Assembly (NCBI GenBank): GCA_029216955.1
Contig: JANAVB010003999.1
Span: forward strand, 5,607,803 to 5,671,802
Direction of reading: 5' to 3'
DNA length: 64,000 bases
DNA from: Iris pallida
Lineage: Eukaryota; Streptophyta; Magnoliopsida; Asparagales; Iridaceae
A program made the translations under genes and the position numbers. The notes under the pieces were generated by a model. That model was not told the origin of the DNA and ran no database searches. It was given only the letters and a program-made list of their open reading frames with translations. This document shows, piece by piece, positions 49,527 through 60,587 of the stretch (within the stretch, counting starts at the first letter, position 1; every line of letters begins with the position of its first letter).

Positions 49527-49898
49527 CAGTTGGTCCACGATCGAGTAACTGCCAGCGCAGTTCGCTGCTTGCGCAGTCCAATGTCTGCGCAATCCATCCT
49601 GCGCAATCCAGAATAACTAAAAATTAGTTATTTCCAGAACTCTATAAATAGAGTTTCAATTCCTTCATTATCAAGGCCAGATCAGATCAGAGATCATTCA
49701 AGTTATCACCAGAGATCAGGAGTTCTTGCCAAAGTGCTGCTGCATTCTTCAGAGGCTACCGTCTTCAAAGTTCACATCGTCCAAGGGATAAAGCGATCGT
49801 CTTCAGATCGGATTCCTATAGTTGTACTTTTCCAGAATTCTATTGTAATCTTCTTACAAAGTTTGTGAAATAAAGAACAACTTTTGTTTTTGCAAACA
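49527..49898 (+). repeat. Element C LTR, 5'-truncated copy
   Basis: It matches the last 370 bp or so of the full LTRs, starting at CAGTTGGTCCACG. It has a TATA box at 49643-49651 and AATAAAG near 49871. It is fused directly to the gag-like frame. Confidence 0.92.
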
Positions 49899-49906
49899 AA
49901 ATTTCT

Positions 49907-50761
49907 TGTAGGTCCTAAAAATCAAGTTACACCCATCAAAGAAGTCATGAAAATCAAATTGTGCATCCTTCAAGTGAACTGCGCAGGAAACAGATTGCAT
50001 AACAATTCAAGTGCGCAAGCTGAATTGCGCACACATCCAAGCGCGCTAGCTGACGTGGCAACGTCATCATTATCTGACAGAAAATCAGATCTTCTGACAG
50101 CTGACAGCCCGAAGAACGAGGAAACTGTTCGTTTATCGTGCAGCACAGCGCTCGAGGACAGTTGTACATGCAGCGCAAGCTACCAGCCCAATCGAAGCGC
50201 AATCTGCCAGACTCCCTGCAGCGCAATTCAATCTCAGCGCAGTCTGAAGCCAGCGCAATTCAAGTGGCGCACTCCATCAAGACAACTGACAATTTACACG
50301 TGGCCTACATGCCATCAATTGCTCACCACGTGGCAACCGTCTGTACACGACCAAGCGCATTCCAATCAAACAATGCCACGCGTCTCATACAGTTGGTCCA
50401 CGATCGAGTAACTGCCAGCGCAGTTCGCTGCTTGCGCAATCCAATGTCTGCGCAATCCATCATGCGCAATCCAGAATAACTAAAAATTAGTTATTTCCAG
50501 AACTCTATAAATAGAGTTTCAATTCCTTCATTATCAAGGCCAGATCAGATCAGAGATCATTCAAGTTATCACCAGATATCAGGAGTTCTTGCCAAAGTGC
50601 TGCTGCATTCTTCAGAGGCTACCGTCTTCAAAGTTCACATCGTCCAAGGAATAAAGCGATCGTCTTCAGATCGGATTCCTATAGTTGTACTTTTCCAGAA
50701 TTCTATTGTAATCTTCTTACAAAGTTTGTGAAATAAAGAACAACTTTTGTTTTTGCAAACA
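49907..50761 (+). repeat. Element C LTR, full copy
   Basis: This is an 855-bp TGTAGGTCC...TTGCAAACA unit with a TATA box at 50506-50514 and AATAAAG near the end. It is preceded (49899-49906) and followed (50762-50769) by the same 8 bases AAATTTCT. The U3 part is very rich in TGCGCAA and AGCGCA words. Confidence 0.93.
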
Positions 50762-50769
50762 AAATTTCT

Positions 50770-51624
50770 TGTAGGTCCTAAAAATCAAGTTACACCCATC
50801 AAAGAAGTCATGAAAATCAAATTGTGCATCCTTCAAGTGAACTGCGCAGGAAACAGATTGCATAACAATTCAAGTGCGCAAGCTGAATTGCGCACACATC
50901 CAAGCGCGCTAGCTGACGTGGCAACGTCATCATTATCTGACAGAAAATCAGATCTTCTGACAGCTGACAGCCCGAAGAACGAAGAAACTGTTCGTTTATC
51001 GTGCAGCACAGCGCTCGAGGACAGGTGTACATGCAGCGCAAGCTACCAGCCCAATCGAAGCGCAATCTGCCAGACTCCCTGCAGCGCAGTTCAATCTCAG
51101 CGCAGTCTGAAGCCAGCGCAATTCAAGTAGCGCACTCCATCAAGACAAGTGACAATTTACACGTGGCCTACATGCCATCAATTGCTCACCACGTGGCAAC
51201 CGTCTGTACACGACCAAGCGCATTCCAATCAAACAATGCCACGCGTCTCATACAGTTGGTCCACGATCGAGTAACTGCCAGCGCAGTTCGCTGCTTGCGC
51301 AATCCAATGTCTGCGCAATCCATCCTGCGCAATCCAGAATAACTAAAAATTAGTTATTTCCAGAACTCTATAAATAGAGTTTCAATTCCTTCATTATCAA
51401 GGCCAGATCAGATCAGAGATCATTCAAGTTATCACCAGATATCAGGAGTTCTTGCCAAAGTGCTGCTGCATTCTTCAGAGGCTACCGTCTTCAAAGTTCA
51501 CATCGTCCAAGGGATAAAGCGATCGTCTTCAGATCGGATTCCTATAGTTGTACTTTCCCAGAATTCTATTGTAATCTTCTTACAAAGTTTGTGAAATAAA
51601 GAACAACTTTTGTTTTTGCAAACA
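50770..51624 (+). repeat. Element C LTR, terminal full copy
   Basis: This 855-bp unit is nearly identical to the preceding one, with a TATA box at 51369-51377. It ends at the AGGCG target duplication. Open frames inside these LTRs repeat between copies and are not genes. Confidence 0.93.
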
Positions 51625-51996
51625 AGGCGTTCGGACTTGCGACATGAAGATGTTCGGCCGAAGACTACTTGTTGGCTATAAAGAGGCATAATGTATGGAA
51701 CAATGTAATCCTTTGTGAGCTAGAGAGATCATAAGCGTTGTAGCCAATTAGCATATTAAGTTGGGCTATTCAGAGCCTTGTAACCTTCAGTTCATCATGA
51801 ATAAAAGAGATTCTTATTGTATTCTTTGTTTCCTTCCTCTGCTTACGTTATCAATTTGAAATAAATACTATGTGAACCTGTTATCTTGCCTTGCACGAGC
51901 GCAACTCCAGGCTCGTGCGGCATCACGCCCCAACAAGGACGATAATTCGGGTGAAATCTAGCGAGGACGAGCGATTTTCCGGATCGGGGCGTGACA
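51625..51996 (+). repeat. Element B left LTR, second part
   Basis: It resumes the LTR after element C and is collinear with 59806-60172. It ends GGGGCGTGACA directly before the primer-binding site. Confidence 0.9.
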
Positions 51997-51999
51997 AGT

Positions 52000-52011
52000 T
52001 GGTATCAGAGC
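52000..52011 (+). promoter_or_regulatory. Primer-binding site of element B (initiator Met tRNA)
   Basis: TGGTATCAGAGC lies three bases after the LTR end. This is the standard plant retrotransposon primer-binding site complementary to the 3' end of initiator methionine tRNA. Confidence 0.93.
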
Positions 52012-55000
52012 GGTTCCATCCTTTGGACCGTACATGAATCTCTTTGACCCTCAGTTACTTCGCTATCGAATTCAGTTGACTCTAAGTTGTTTCCGCAACC
52101 GCATGGCTCATGGATCTGCTCGATGCTACATTGGATGTTCCAAACAATAAGTCTATATTAAATGCGTACGTCTGCCACAAGTATGCCGTGACTATCACGC
52201 TATCTCCAGGTGCCATCGGAGAGTGTTGGTTGCACACGAAGTGCAACGGGTTATGAGTCGCTGGTCGCACGAAGTGCAACGAATATGGTGATGTTGGTTG
52301 CATGAAGTGCAATGATATACGTATTGTTGATCGCACGAAGTGCGATGAGTTATGTGTTACTGGTCGTACGAAGTGCGGGGAGATATGTGTTGTTGGTTGC
52401 ACGAAGTGCAACGGGTCGATATGTGAGGCGATGCGTGTTATGTTACTATGCGAATGGTTTTGTATTGTTGGTTGCACGGAGTACAGCAAGTCGTGAATCA
52501 TCCGTTGCATCGGTAGAACGAGTCGATATGGTATGATGCGTGTTGTATGGCTATGCGTAGGATAGCGATATATTGCACGAGATTGAGTAAAGACCTTAAG
52601 TATCGAGAATGAGTTGTTGCACGAGTTGCAATGAGCGAGATTGGAAGATCGCGGATGCGACAGTAGCGAGTCGAGATGGTCGCTAAGTCTAGTTCGAGTA
52701 GGCGAACGTTTATGTTGGCCGTATGTCGCGTTGAGCCTTGAGTAAGCGAATGTTGCGTATGTGATCGATATGATCGCTAAGGCACGGTTAGATTTGAATG
52801 AAAAGTTGAACTTGAGCGAACGATAGGGCATGTTGGTCCAGTTGTTGTGCCAACTCGAGTAAGAAGAACGCTAGAGCTGGGATCGGAAGGATCGCCATAC
52901 GGGATAGTTGATTGGGGACTAGATGCCGGACCTATGCTGAGTGTGATGTCGAGTAATGACTCGATTTCGAGTGGTATATGCAATACCACTTATGCGAGCA
53001 AGTGTAGCGAAGTATTGTATCGATAACGATAGGCTCGATCCTGAGTGGTATACGTTATACCACTTAGCGATAGCTATGTTAAGCCATTTGGTGACTTGCG
53101 ATAGATTTCGTCGAGACGATTATGTTGTTACGATATGTTTGTCCTCAACGGACGGAGTAGTGACGAGACTCAAATAGGAATGATTTGATAGAAGTCGATG
53201 CGAGTATGTCTCGACGAATTGAGTTGAACAGTTATGTGCGAAGTCGTACCTATGGAGGATACGTCGGACGAGGAGTCCTTAAGAGTAAGTCGAATGATAG
53301 GCTGAGCATAGCGAAGGAACGTTGCGTTGAGGAAATAGTCGACCCGGTCGAATGTACGTGAGTTAGTACAAGACTTGTTCGGAAACGTGTTGAGTAGGTA
53401 CGAAGTGATCTTGCAAACGAATTTGAGTTAGCGCGAGGAGTCGGTGGCACGATTTGGAAGTGCGAGTTAGGGATATGAGAATGAATATGTGAATTGAAAA
53501 TTGTGTCTCGATGATGGTAGTTAGTTATAACGGAATGGATCTTGATGTGTGCAAACTTGATTCGTATTCGAGTTCGGATAATGGCAGTGATTGCAAGAAA
53601 TTGGAGCTTATGAGAAAGGAAGATGTTCAAGTTATGCATATCGACGATGGTATTGAGGCGTATCAAAGACGATATGTAATAACTCGGGAATACTCTGATC
53701 GAATGAACGAAAATTATGTTGAGCATTGTTGTTGGATAAATAAGATGCAAGTTATGGCAATTGGGATTATAACAATAGGAATGCTTCGGAAAAATTCAAG
53801 AGTGGATGGATATTACTTGGACGAAAACGAAAGTGTCTGGATTGCTTCGTGGATAACCACTATGTTGACGTTTTTGTCTTGTGCGAGCGCAACACTAGCC
53901 TCGCACATGCGTCACGTTGGATTTGGAGTGATCGTTCCGCGTGAGCACGGACATGGTGATTCATGTCGCGGGAATGGTCGAACTCGAAAAATCAGGACGT
54001 GCCACTTTGTATGTTTCGACTTGAAGGAGAATTTGAGGATTGTGCGATAAGCCTAGAAGTGTGTCAGATATTGGCCGTGAGTGGATAGACTCGTACGGAG
54101 GCGAACAAATATTGCTCGGTTGCGATATTGTTGACGGTGGTGCGTAAGTAATTCGAGTAGTAACGGCGTGTCAGTTGCGCGAAGGGATAGATAAACTATG
54201 GATTTGTGAATTATGTCGGATAGGATAAAAGTTTCGTAGGAATTGTCGGGAATTGATTTGGCTCCGCGATAGGATATAACATGGTTCGTTGTAACTGTCC
54301 CTCGTTGATGATCTTCAATTATCGAGCGTAGTTTCGGGACAGATGACCCTAGAAGACTTGACCGCCAAATCAAGTAAATGTTGAAGTCCCATAGGATGAC
54401 CCTAAAGAAGTCGCATAAGAAATTTTGTTGAGGATAAGAAATGATGTAGTGCATGTTGAGGATAAGTCTAAGCGAGTGAGTATCGTGTTTCGGAAGTTAG
54501 CGAGTAGCCTTCGACTAGATCGATATGGTTAGAAAGTTATGATCGAACGAATGGATACGTAGATAGACATGGTTGGTCGATGATCGAATAGATATTGAGG
54601 AACGTGCTTATCGTAGTGATGCGGCAAGGCGATTGCAAGGATTTTGCAATGCGCGAGAGCAACGAATAGTAGAATGACCCTAAGAGTTATGTCGTAGATC
54701 GATTCAAGTAACGGTTAGGCTTTGTGTGTTTGAGCGCGCGACCTATGTTATAGAATGAACTAGTTGGGATTGATTCAAAGATTGAGTAAAGGATTCGTAC
54801 TCGATCGAGAATCGGAGATAGGCGTATCGTAAGAGACCTTGGGTCGGAAAAATTGTTGCCTTTGAGCATCGTAGACTCAAGTTGACCTCTTATGTCAGGA
54901 GAGATTAAGCACGATGTCTGGATAAGTTACCTAGCGGGGGTAGCCCCAGACGCAATGCGTGGATAGAGCGAGAACGTGAATCATATATGGATAGTTGTGT

Positions 55001-55573
55001 GCGAGACTTAGTGCGAATGGTAGGCAAAGGAAATTGAGACTGTGGACTTAGTCCATGTCGTTAAGGCCAATTTTATGAATAACTAGATGAAAGACTTGAG
55101 TTATGTGAAAGATAGAAAACGATTGGGCGACTAGGCGCTGCAGAGACTTATTGCGATCGGATGCGCAATGACTTGATGCAATGCATGCGTTAGATGGCCG
55201 GCGAGAAACTTATGGGATCGAAGTAAAGTTTTGAGTTAAGTTATATGCAGAGATGCTTGGAAGATGATCGCATGTTATGGGATAATGCATACGAGAAGTA
55301 TTTTGATAATAGGCGCTAAGATTTGACCAAGTCGAGTACGGAATGACCGGTGCTTGAGGAATTTAAGTTGAGCTTGTTAGTTGCCCCGATAACCTACAAC
55401 TGAGCTTGGCTGAAATGCATATATTGGTGGGACGCCTAAAACATGTGTATGATCCAAACTAAGTTGTATGATTCCAACGGTAGTAGCACGAGATCGTGAA
55501 ACGATCTAGCGAGACACTTGGCTTAAGTGTTGGTTTCGGTTCGAGGACGAACCTTGTTTTGAGTGGTATATTA
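52012..55573 (+). other. Element B internal region, noncoding
   Basis: No gag, protease, RT, RNase H or integrase motif is visible in any frame. The longest open frames (52082-52831 minus, 53511-54050 plus) show no domain and partly follow repeated words. The region ends GGTTCGAGGACGAACC...TGAGTGG, like the LTR-proximal end of other Ty3 elements. The usual purine run before the LTR is poor. Confidence 0.7.
52225..52495. repeat. Repeated short palindrome GTTGCACGAAGTGCAAC
   Basis: The motif or a close variant occurs near 52230, 52265, 52300, 52330, 52365, 52400 and 52475, at roughly 35-70 bp spacing, just downstream of the primer-binding site of B. The arms GTTGCAC and GTGCAAC flank GAA. Confidence 0.8.
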
Positions 55574-56654
55574 TGTAATGCCCCGCTCCGCACGGTGCAT
55601 TATGATGAGTCGTTGACTCGAAGAGTTGCGTTGACCCGATGAAGTATCGATGCGAATCGATGCAAGAGTTACGTTGGCCAAAGGTAAGCTTTGAGTCGGT
55701 TGGAATCTATGAATCGAATCGATGCAAAGGATAAGTCCCATTTGAGCAAGTGCTGATTTAGTTGACCTGGTGTGCAGGCTATGCTTTTACGCTGGACGGA
55801 AGCTAAGGAATAACTAAGTAACTACGGAACTAGGCTTTGAGAATGACTTACGAATGGTACGCGTTGAATATGAGTATGAGATGACTAAGCCGTTGGACGT
55901 CGTGCATCAATATGGATGTGTTGGGACATAACGCCGACGGAGCTTGACATAGGGATGGTGGATTATGTTTATGAGACGCGAATATGTTTATGGTGCGAGA
56001 CTATGTTTATGGAACGGAAGATTGGTTGGAACGATATGATTTGTATGCTATGGTACGTATTGCATGGTCAATGGACTCGGATTGCCCGTGCACGGGTGCG
56101 GCTTCCCTCGGACGGTTACGACCGGAGCACCGGGACCGTTCGGCCAAGGAGGGAATTATGTGTGGTATTTATGGTGCACAGCATTCGGACGGATTGCGAC
56201 CGTCCAGTGCTGTAATAAGCTATGATATCCGTAAGTTTGGGATCCTTCGAATATTGGGCTAGCAACCCGTATCGAAGTGATCGTAGGCTTACACATAAGA
56301 GATGCCAAGTCCATTACGGTGCGAAACACCGTGACCTTCATATAGATAGGGCCGGTGGGCTGAGATATTGAGTTGGGTGCAGGCGCAGGGCCTGCGACCC
56401 TTAGGCATTGTCTAAGTTTATGATTGGTTGGTTGTGTGAATGGTATGATCTCTTACGTAAAGTTCTAACCATTGCAGGCTAGGCAAAATGGGACGGGATG
56501 AGCACGAATCACTATGTTTATGTCCAGATTATGTCTAACTGTATCTGCTGCAGGAACACGATGTTGGACACATTTACATTAAGTTGCTATGCATTGGATG
56601 TTGCCATGAAATTGATCCTAAGGCTAAATAGAAAGAACACGAATTAAGATGTAT
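55574..56654 (+). repeat. Element B right LTR, first part
   Basis: It starts TGTAATGCCCCGCTCC and follows the left LTR closely. It lacks the 486 bp corresponding to 36428-36913. It is interrupted at TGTAT by solo LTR D. Confidence 0.9.
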
Positions 56655-59610
56655 TGTCACTTCCCGTTCCCAGAATACGTATTTTAATGCATGTACTGCT
56701 TTAATATATTTATTTAATATTTATCATGTATTGTCATGTAGTTAAATCCCTTTAATTTCATGTTAATTAATTTTCTGCAATTTTATTTCTGCATTTTAAT
56801 TCCTGCAATCTTAATTCTGTATTTTACTTTCTGCCTTGCTTTGGGTTCGGTTTGGTCTGGTGTAGTTTAGTTGGTTCATCTCAAACCCCCACCTACCACC
56901 ACCCCTTCCATTTAAAGCCCATCCCCTTTTCTCTCTCTTCATTACTTCACCATTACTCTCCTTCTTCTTCCTCATAACTCTTTCACCAACCTAGGAAGAG
57001 CTAGGCAAGTGCCAACTTGCTTCTTGATGGATCCCCGTTTTTATTGTTCCATCATCTTCCTTATTTGATTCTAAGTCTCTTTAGTACTTGGCGTTTTCAA
57101 TTTCCATGGCTTATTTGTTGTAGATCTAAGTTTGATGCATTTTCGGATTTCTTAGATTTTGATCTAGTAAACTTAGTTATCTTCAAGTTTTGATGGTTCC
57201 ATGTTGTAGAGAATTTCGTTCTACCCCATTTTGACCTATGGAAGTTCAGATTTGGGCTTAGAATGAAGGATTTATGGAACTTGGAAGCAATGGCTTCCCA
57301 TGGTTCTTCCTCTCGGACAATGGAGAAGAAGAACAGCACTGGCCACGTAGCGAAGCTTGACCGCATGAGTCTTCAAGCGGCAAGTCCCCTAACCGCATGG
57401 GCATGGGCAATTCCAGCCGCATGAGTTCATTCGTTTGAGCCGCATGAGTTCATTCGTTTGAGCCGCATGAGACTGATTTCAATCCCAGCCGCATGGACTT
57501 AGTCGGCCGCATGGGACTTATCAGCCGCATAAGTCCTTAGCTAACCGCATATGAATTTAGTCCCGCAGCCGCATGGCGCTGATCATTCTCGGCCGCATGA
57601 CGCTGCATGACCTCTCAGCCGCATATAGGGTTGCACTTATTCTTAGCCGCATGAATTTGGTTTTCCTTAGTCGCATATAGGCTTGTCCCATGTTCAGCCG
57701 CATGGGCGCATGGCACTTCGAGCCGCATGGACGCATGTCATTTTGAGCCGCATGGGGTTTGCTATCCCCTAGCCGCATGAAATTTTTCCTGGCCGCATGG
57801 TCTCATTTTAACCACAGCCGCATGAGACCCCCCCTTTAAGTTCTAGTCGCCTAAGGCTTGCAGGTTTGACCGCATGGGACTGCTCATTTCCGGCCGCATG
57901 GAATCATCCTTGTCCGACCGCATGAGTTAAAATTTCCTTGGCCGCATGATTTCCTGGCCGCATGAACTCTGATTCTAAATGCTTTCTTGACTGATTCTTG
58001 TTCCAAAATGGCATTGATTGACATCTATTAACATTAATTGATTTCCTTGGCAATTATTAACAGTGATTATTGTCTAAACATTAAATAACATTATTGGTTA
58101 TCTCGATTAATAATTGATCATGCGTTCCTAGTTGAAACTGAGAGACTGGCTAGTCGTCTTATTGAAATGAATGAATGAGACACGTTCATATTAACTATGA
58201 ACTATTACAATCGACTGGCTAATCTCGAATATTGGCATACAGGCACATGCAGGCTTCAAAATTAATTATTTATTTATTTATTTAGTATTTATCTATTTAT
58301 CTTACAAAAATAGCATGTGTACTTTATGGTCACGGCATGGTTACTCGTGGTTAGTTTTGATTGTTGCATTACGCTATGTAAGACCTACAACCTAACCGCA
58401 CTGGTATCATTGTAGAGTTGTGCATATCGTACCCCGTACGAAAGTACTCATTCTGAATGACCATGATCCACGGCATGGGATTTCACCTAACGTAGAGACT
58501 ATTAAGTTAAATAAAATAATGATTGCATGGAGAGAATGGATTTCCGAATTCTTACATGGCAGCCCTCTTGGGACTAGTAGTGCCCGACAGGCCGGTTGGT
58601 CCCCACAGATACTGCAAATCTGTCACACGGGCAGGGAGCGGTATCTGGCTATATTATCTATTGTATATTGTACATTGATGACGGACGTCCCGCTGGGACT
58701 CGTCTAATTCATGATTGGCGCAATTGATTGACTGGGTAAACCAGCCTTGCTTGCACATAGTAAGAACTGAGGAATTTCTTTATTGCATAATTCCAGGATA
58801 ACTTGGAAATCACAGTAGCAAGCCGTAGTAATTGAATGGCCGTTTAAATTGATTTGTTTGTGTACTGTATCTACTCTGTTACCTAACTGAGATGATCAGA
58901 ATGTCAGGACATGACGGGCCAACTTCTGTCCTTGTTTGGTTGGGAGGTTGGTTCGAAGTGTCGTGATGTTATGTGAATCCCAGTGGCAAGCAGAGATCTA
59001 TTATTATATCCTCTTATTTACTGGTTTAATCCCTCATATCGTGCTTCCTTGCGGTACTTGCTGTTAGAGGTCTAACCTCTCTGGTTTTGCATGGCCAGAT
59101 TTAGAGCCGGTCCCCGAGGATCCAGCTTACTTCTACCTCCACGATGGTCAACACTAGAGGGATGATCGCAGGAGGACTCGAGTGGGTTTTCTTACTTCCC
59201 CGCTCGTTTGTTAAATACTTTATACTTTGCCGTTTGGCACCGACATGTTAGTCGGATTGTCTTGTACCTACTTTTGCATAATTGTAATTTAATCAGACTG
59301 CAGCTGATAACAATTGTGTATACTTCGCTACATCATCTGGTTATGTTTTGTAAAGCCAGATATCAAGAACATTTTGACAGAGCGTTTGGGACGCCTTACT
59401 GCTTTATCTTACATGTTCTCTATTTCTGTTCCTTGTTTGAATGATTGAGACAATAGATGTGAAGTGACCATAGTGAGACTTTCATGTAGTATGCACCCCC
59501 TCGTCTGGTTAGACAGCATTGATCGTATTATACGGTATTCATCTACCCGTAATACGTAGCTGGCTGAGTCATTCCCCCGCTCTCCAGTATTCTGGTTCTG
59601 GGGCGTGACA
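56655..59610 (+). mobile_element. Solo LTR D in the right LTR of B
   Basis: It is bounded by TGTCACTTCCCG and GGGGCGTGACA. The target duplication is TGTAT (56650-56654) and TGCAT (59611-59615), differing by one C-to-T change. The left LTR of B shows the empty site with TGCAT. The segment 57360-57970 holds a run of CCGCATG words. It shares blocks with solo LTR E in opposite orientation. No internal coding region remains. Confidence 0.9.
57360..57970. repeat. CCGCATG motif cluster in LTR D
   Basis: GCCGCATG (or ACCGCATG) recurs every 20-40 bp, usually followed by A or G. The same word on the opposite strand, CATGCGGC, fills 42080-43390 of LTR E. Confidence 0.9.
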
Positions 59611-60172
59611 TGCATGTCCACTAATATATACTTAGTGTTTGGTTTGGGTGCGAGCGGGTCTTGATCAGTGCGAAGCGAGGACGAAAGCACTAATCCCCCA
59701 CTAGTTTATGTGCAGGTTCAGGTTATGATCAGCTCGGGGCGGGGTTAGCTTGGATGCGCCGAGGCATGGAGTCCTTAGCGTTTCAAGAGGAGCTACCGCA
59801 TAGGCGTTCGGACTTGCGACATGGAGATGTTCGGCCGAAGAATACTTGTTGGCTATAAAGAGGCATAATGTATGGAACAATGTAATCCTTTGTGAGCTAG
59901 AGAGATCATAAGCGTTGTAGCCAATTGGCATATTAAGTTGGGCTATTCAGAGCCTTGTAACCATCAGTTCATCATGAATAAAGAGATTCTTAATGTATTC
60001 TTTGTTTCCTTCCGCTGCTTACGTTATCAATTTGAGATAAATACTATGTGAACCTGTTATCTTGCCTTGCACGAGCGCAACTCCAGGCTCGTGCGGCATC
60101 ACGCCCCAGCGAGAACGATGATTCGGGTGAAATCTAGCGAGGACGAGCGATTTCCCGGATCGGGGCGTGACA
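59611..60172 (+). repeat. Element B right LTR, second part
   Basis: It resumes at TGCATGTCCAC and is collinear with the left LTR on both sides of element C. It contains the uninterrupted CATAGGCGTTCGG site (near 59805) that proves the insertion of C. It ends at 60172 before GGTAG. Confidence 0.92.
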
Positions 60173-60177
60173 GGTAG

Positions 60178-60587
60178 AACCACGACCGAGAGCGGGGAAC
60201 ATCAAGGACTTCTTGGGCTTGAACCCCAAGGAGTTTATGGGGACTGAAGGCATCATAGTCGCAGATGAATGGCTAGACTTGGTAGAGAGGAAGCTCCTCG
60301 GAGCTAGGTTGCCGGGTAACCTTCAGGTCGAGGCAGCGGGATTTCTGCTAACAGACTTAGAAGGAGTTTGGTTCAGGAATGAGCCACTATTCGCGAGAGG
60401 GAGGGCCACATGGGATCAGTTTAAGATCAAGTTCAAGAAAAAATTCTTCTCGACCACCGCTAGAGTAGCCATGGGGCTACAATTCCAGAACATCCGGCAG
60501 GGGAACCGTTCTGTTGACGAGTACGCAGCAGAGTTTAGTCGTTTGAGTCGTTTCGCTCCTAGCCTGTTGCAGACCCAGAGGAGATGA
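60178..60587 (+). pseudogene. Element A gag, second part
   Basis: The frame continues from the 36202 codon with NIKDFLGLNPKEF, then the capsid-type WFRNEPL, TWDQFKIKFKKKFF and VDEYAAEFSRLSRFAP. A one-base frame change near 60570 puts a TGA at 60585. The normal continuation ([15 protein letters not shown]) is read in the frame of the following pol. Gag would package the element RNA. Confidence 0.88.

Larger units (their letters stand above)
37961..51624. mobile_element. Element C: LTR-type element with inverted outer LTRs
   Basis: It is inserted in the left LTR of B with perfect 5-bp target duplications AGGCG (37956-37960 and 51625-51629). The uninterrupted site is seen in the right LTR of B near 59805. 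The ends are TGTTTGC...GCAAACA. The left LTR (37961-38813) is in minus orientation. The right side carries LTRs in plus orientation: a partial copy at 49527-49898, then 49907-50761 and 50770-51624, joined by identical 8-bp spacers. The interior holds a plant-mobile-domain gene and a gag-like frame, both on the plus strand. No reverse transcriptase was found. Confidence 0.85.
36203..60172 (+). mobile_element. Element B: non-autonomous LTR retrotransposon nested in A
   Basis: The LTRs run TATAATGCCCCGCTCC/TGTAATGCCCCGCTCC ... GGATCGGGGCGTGACA. Target duplication GGTAG lies at 36198-36202 and 60173-60177, exactly within the gag codons of A. The left LTR (36203-37960 plus 51625-51996) is split by element C. 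The right LTR (55574-56654 plus 59611-60172) is split by solo LTR D. The internal region is only about 3.6 kb (51997-55573) and has no gag or pol, so B depends on another element for movement. Confidence 0.9.

Noticed and set aside
49884..51342. Repeated 113-175 codon frames
   Set aside because: They recur because the LTR of C is tandemly repeated. U3 sequence with TATA and poly(A) signals is not coding.
37961..51624. Element C as a DNA transposon with long terminal inverted repeats
   Set aside because: The TG...CA ends, perfect 5-bp TSD, TATA and poly(A) signals and polypurine tract all fit an LTR element better.
52082..52831. 249-codon minus-strand open frame in element B
   Set aside because: It follows the repeated palindrome words, has no domain, and lies in the leader of a retrotransposon.
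53511..54050. 179-codon plus-strand open frame in element B
   Set aside because: No recognisable domain, no start context and unusual composition. The region is otherwise full of stops.
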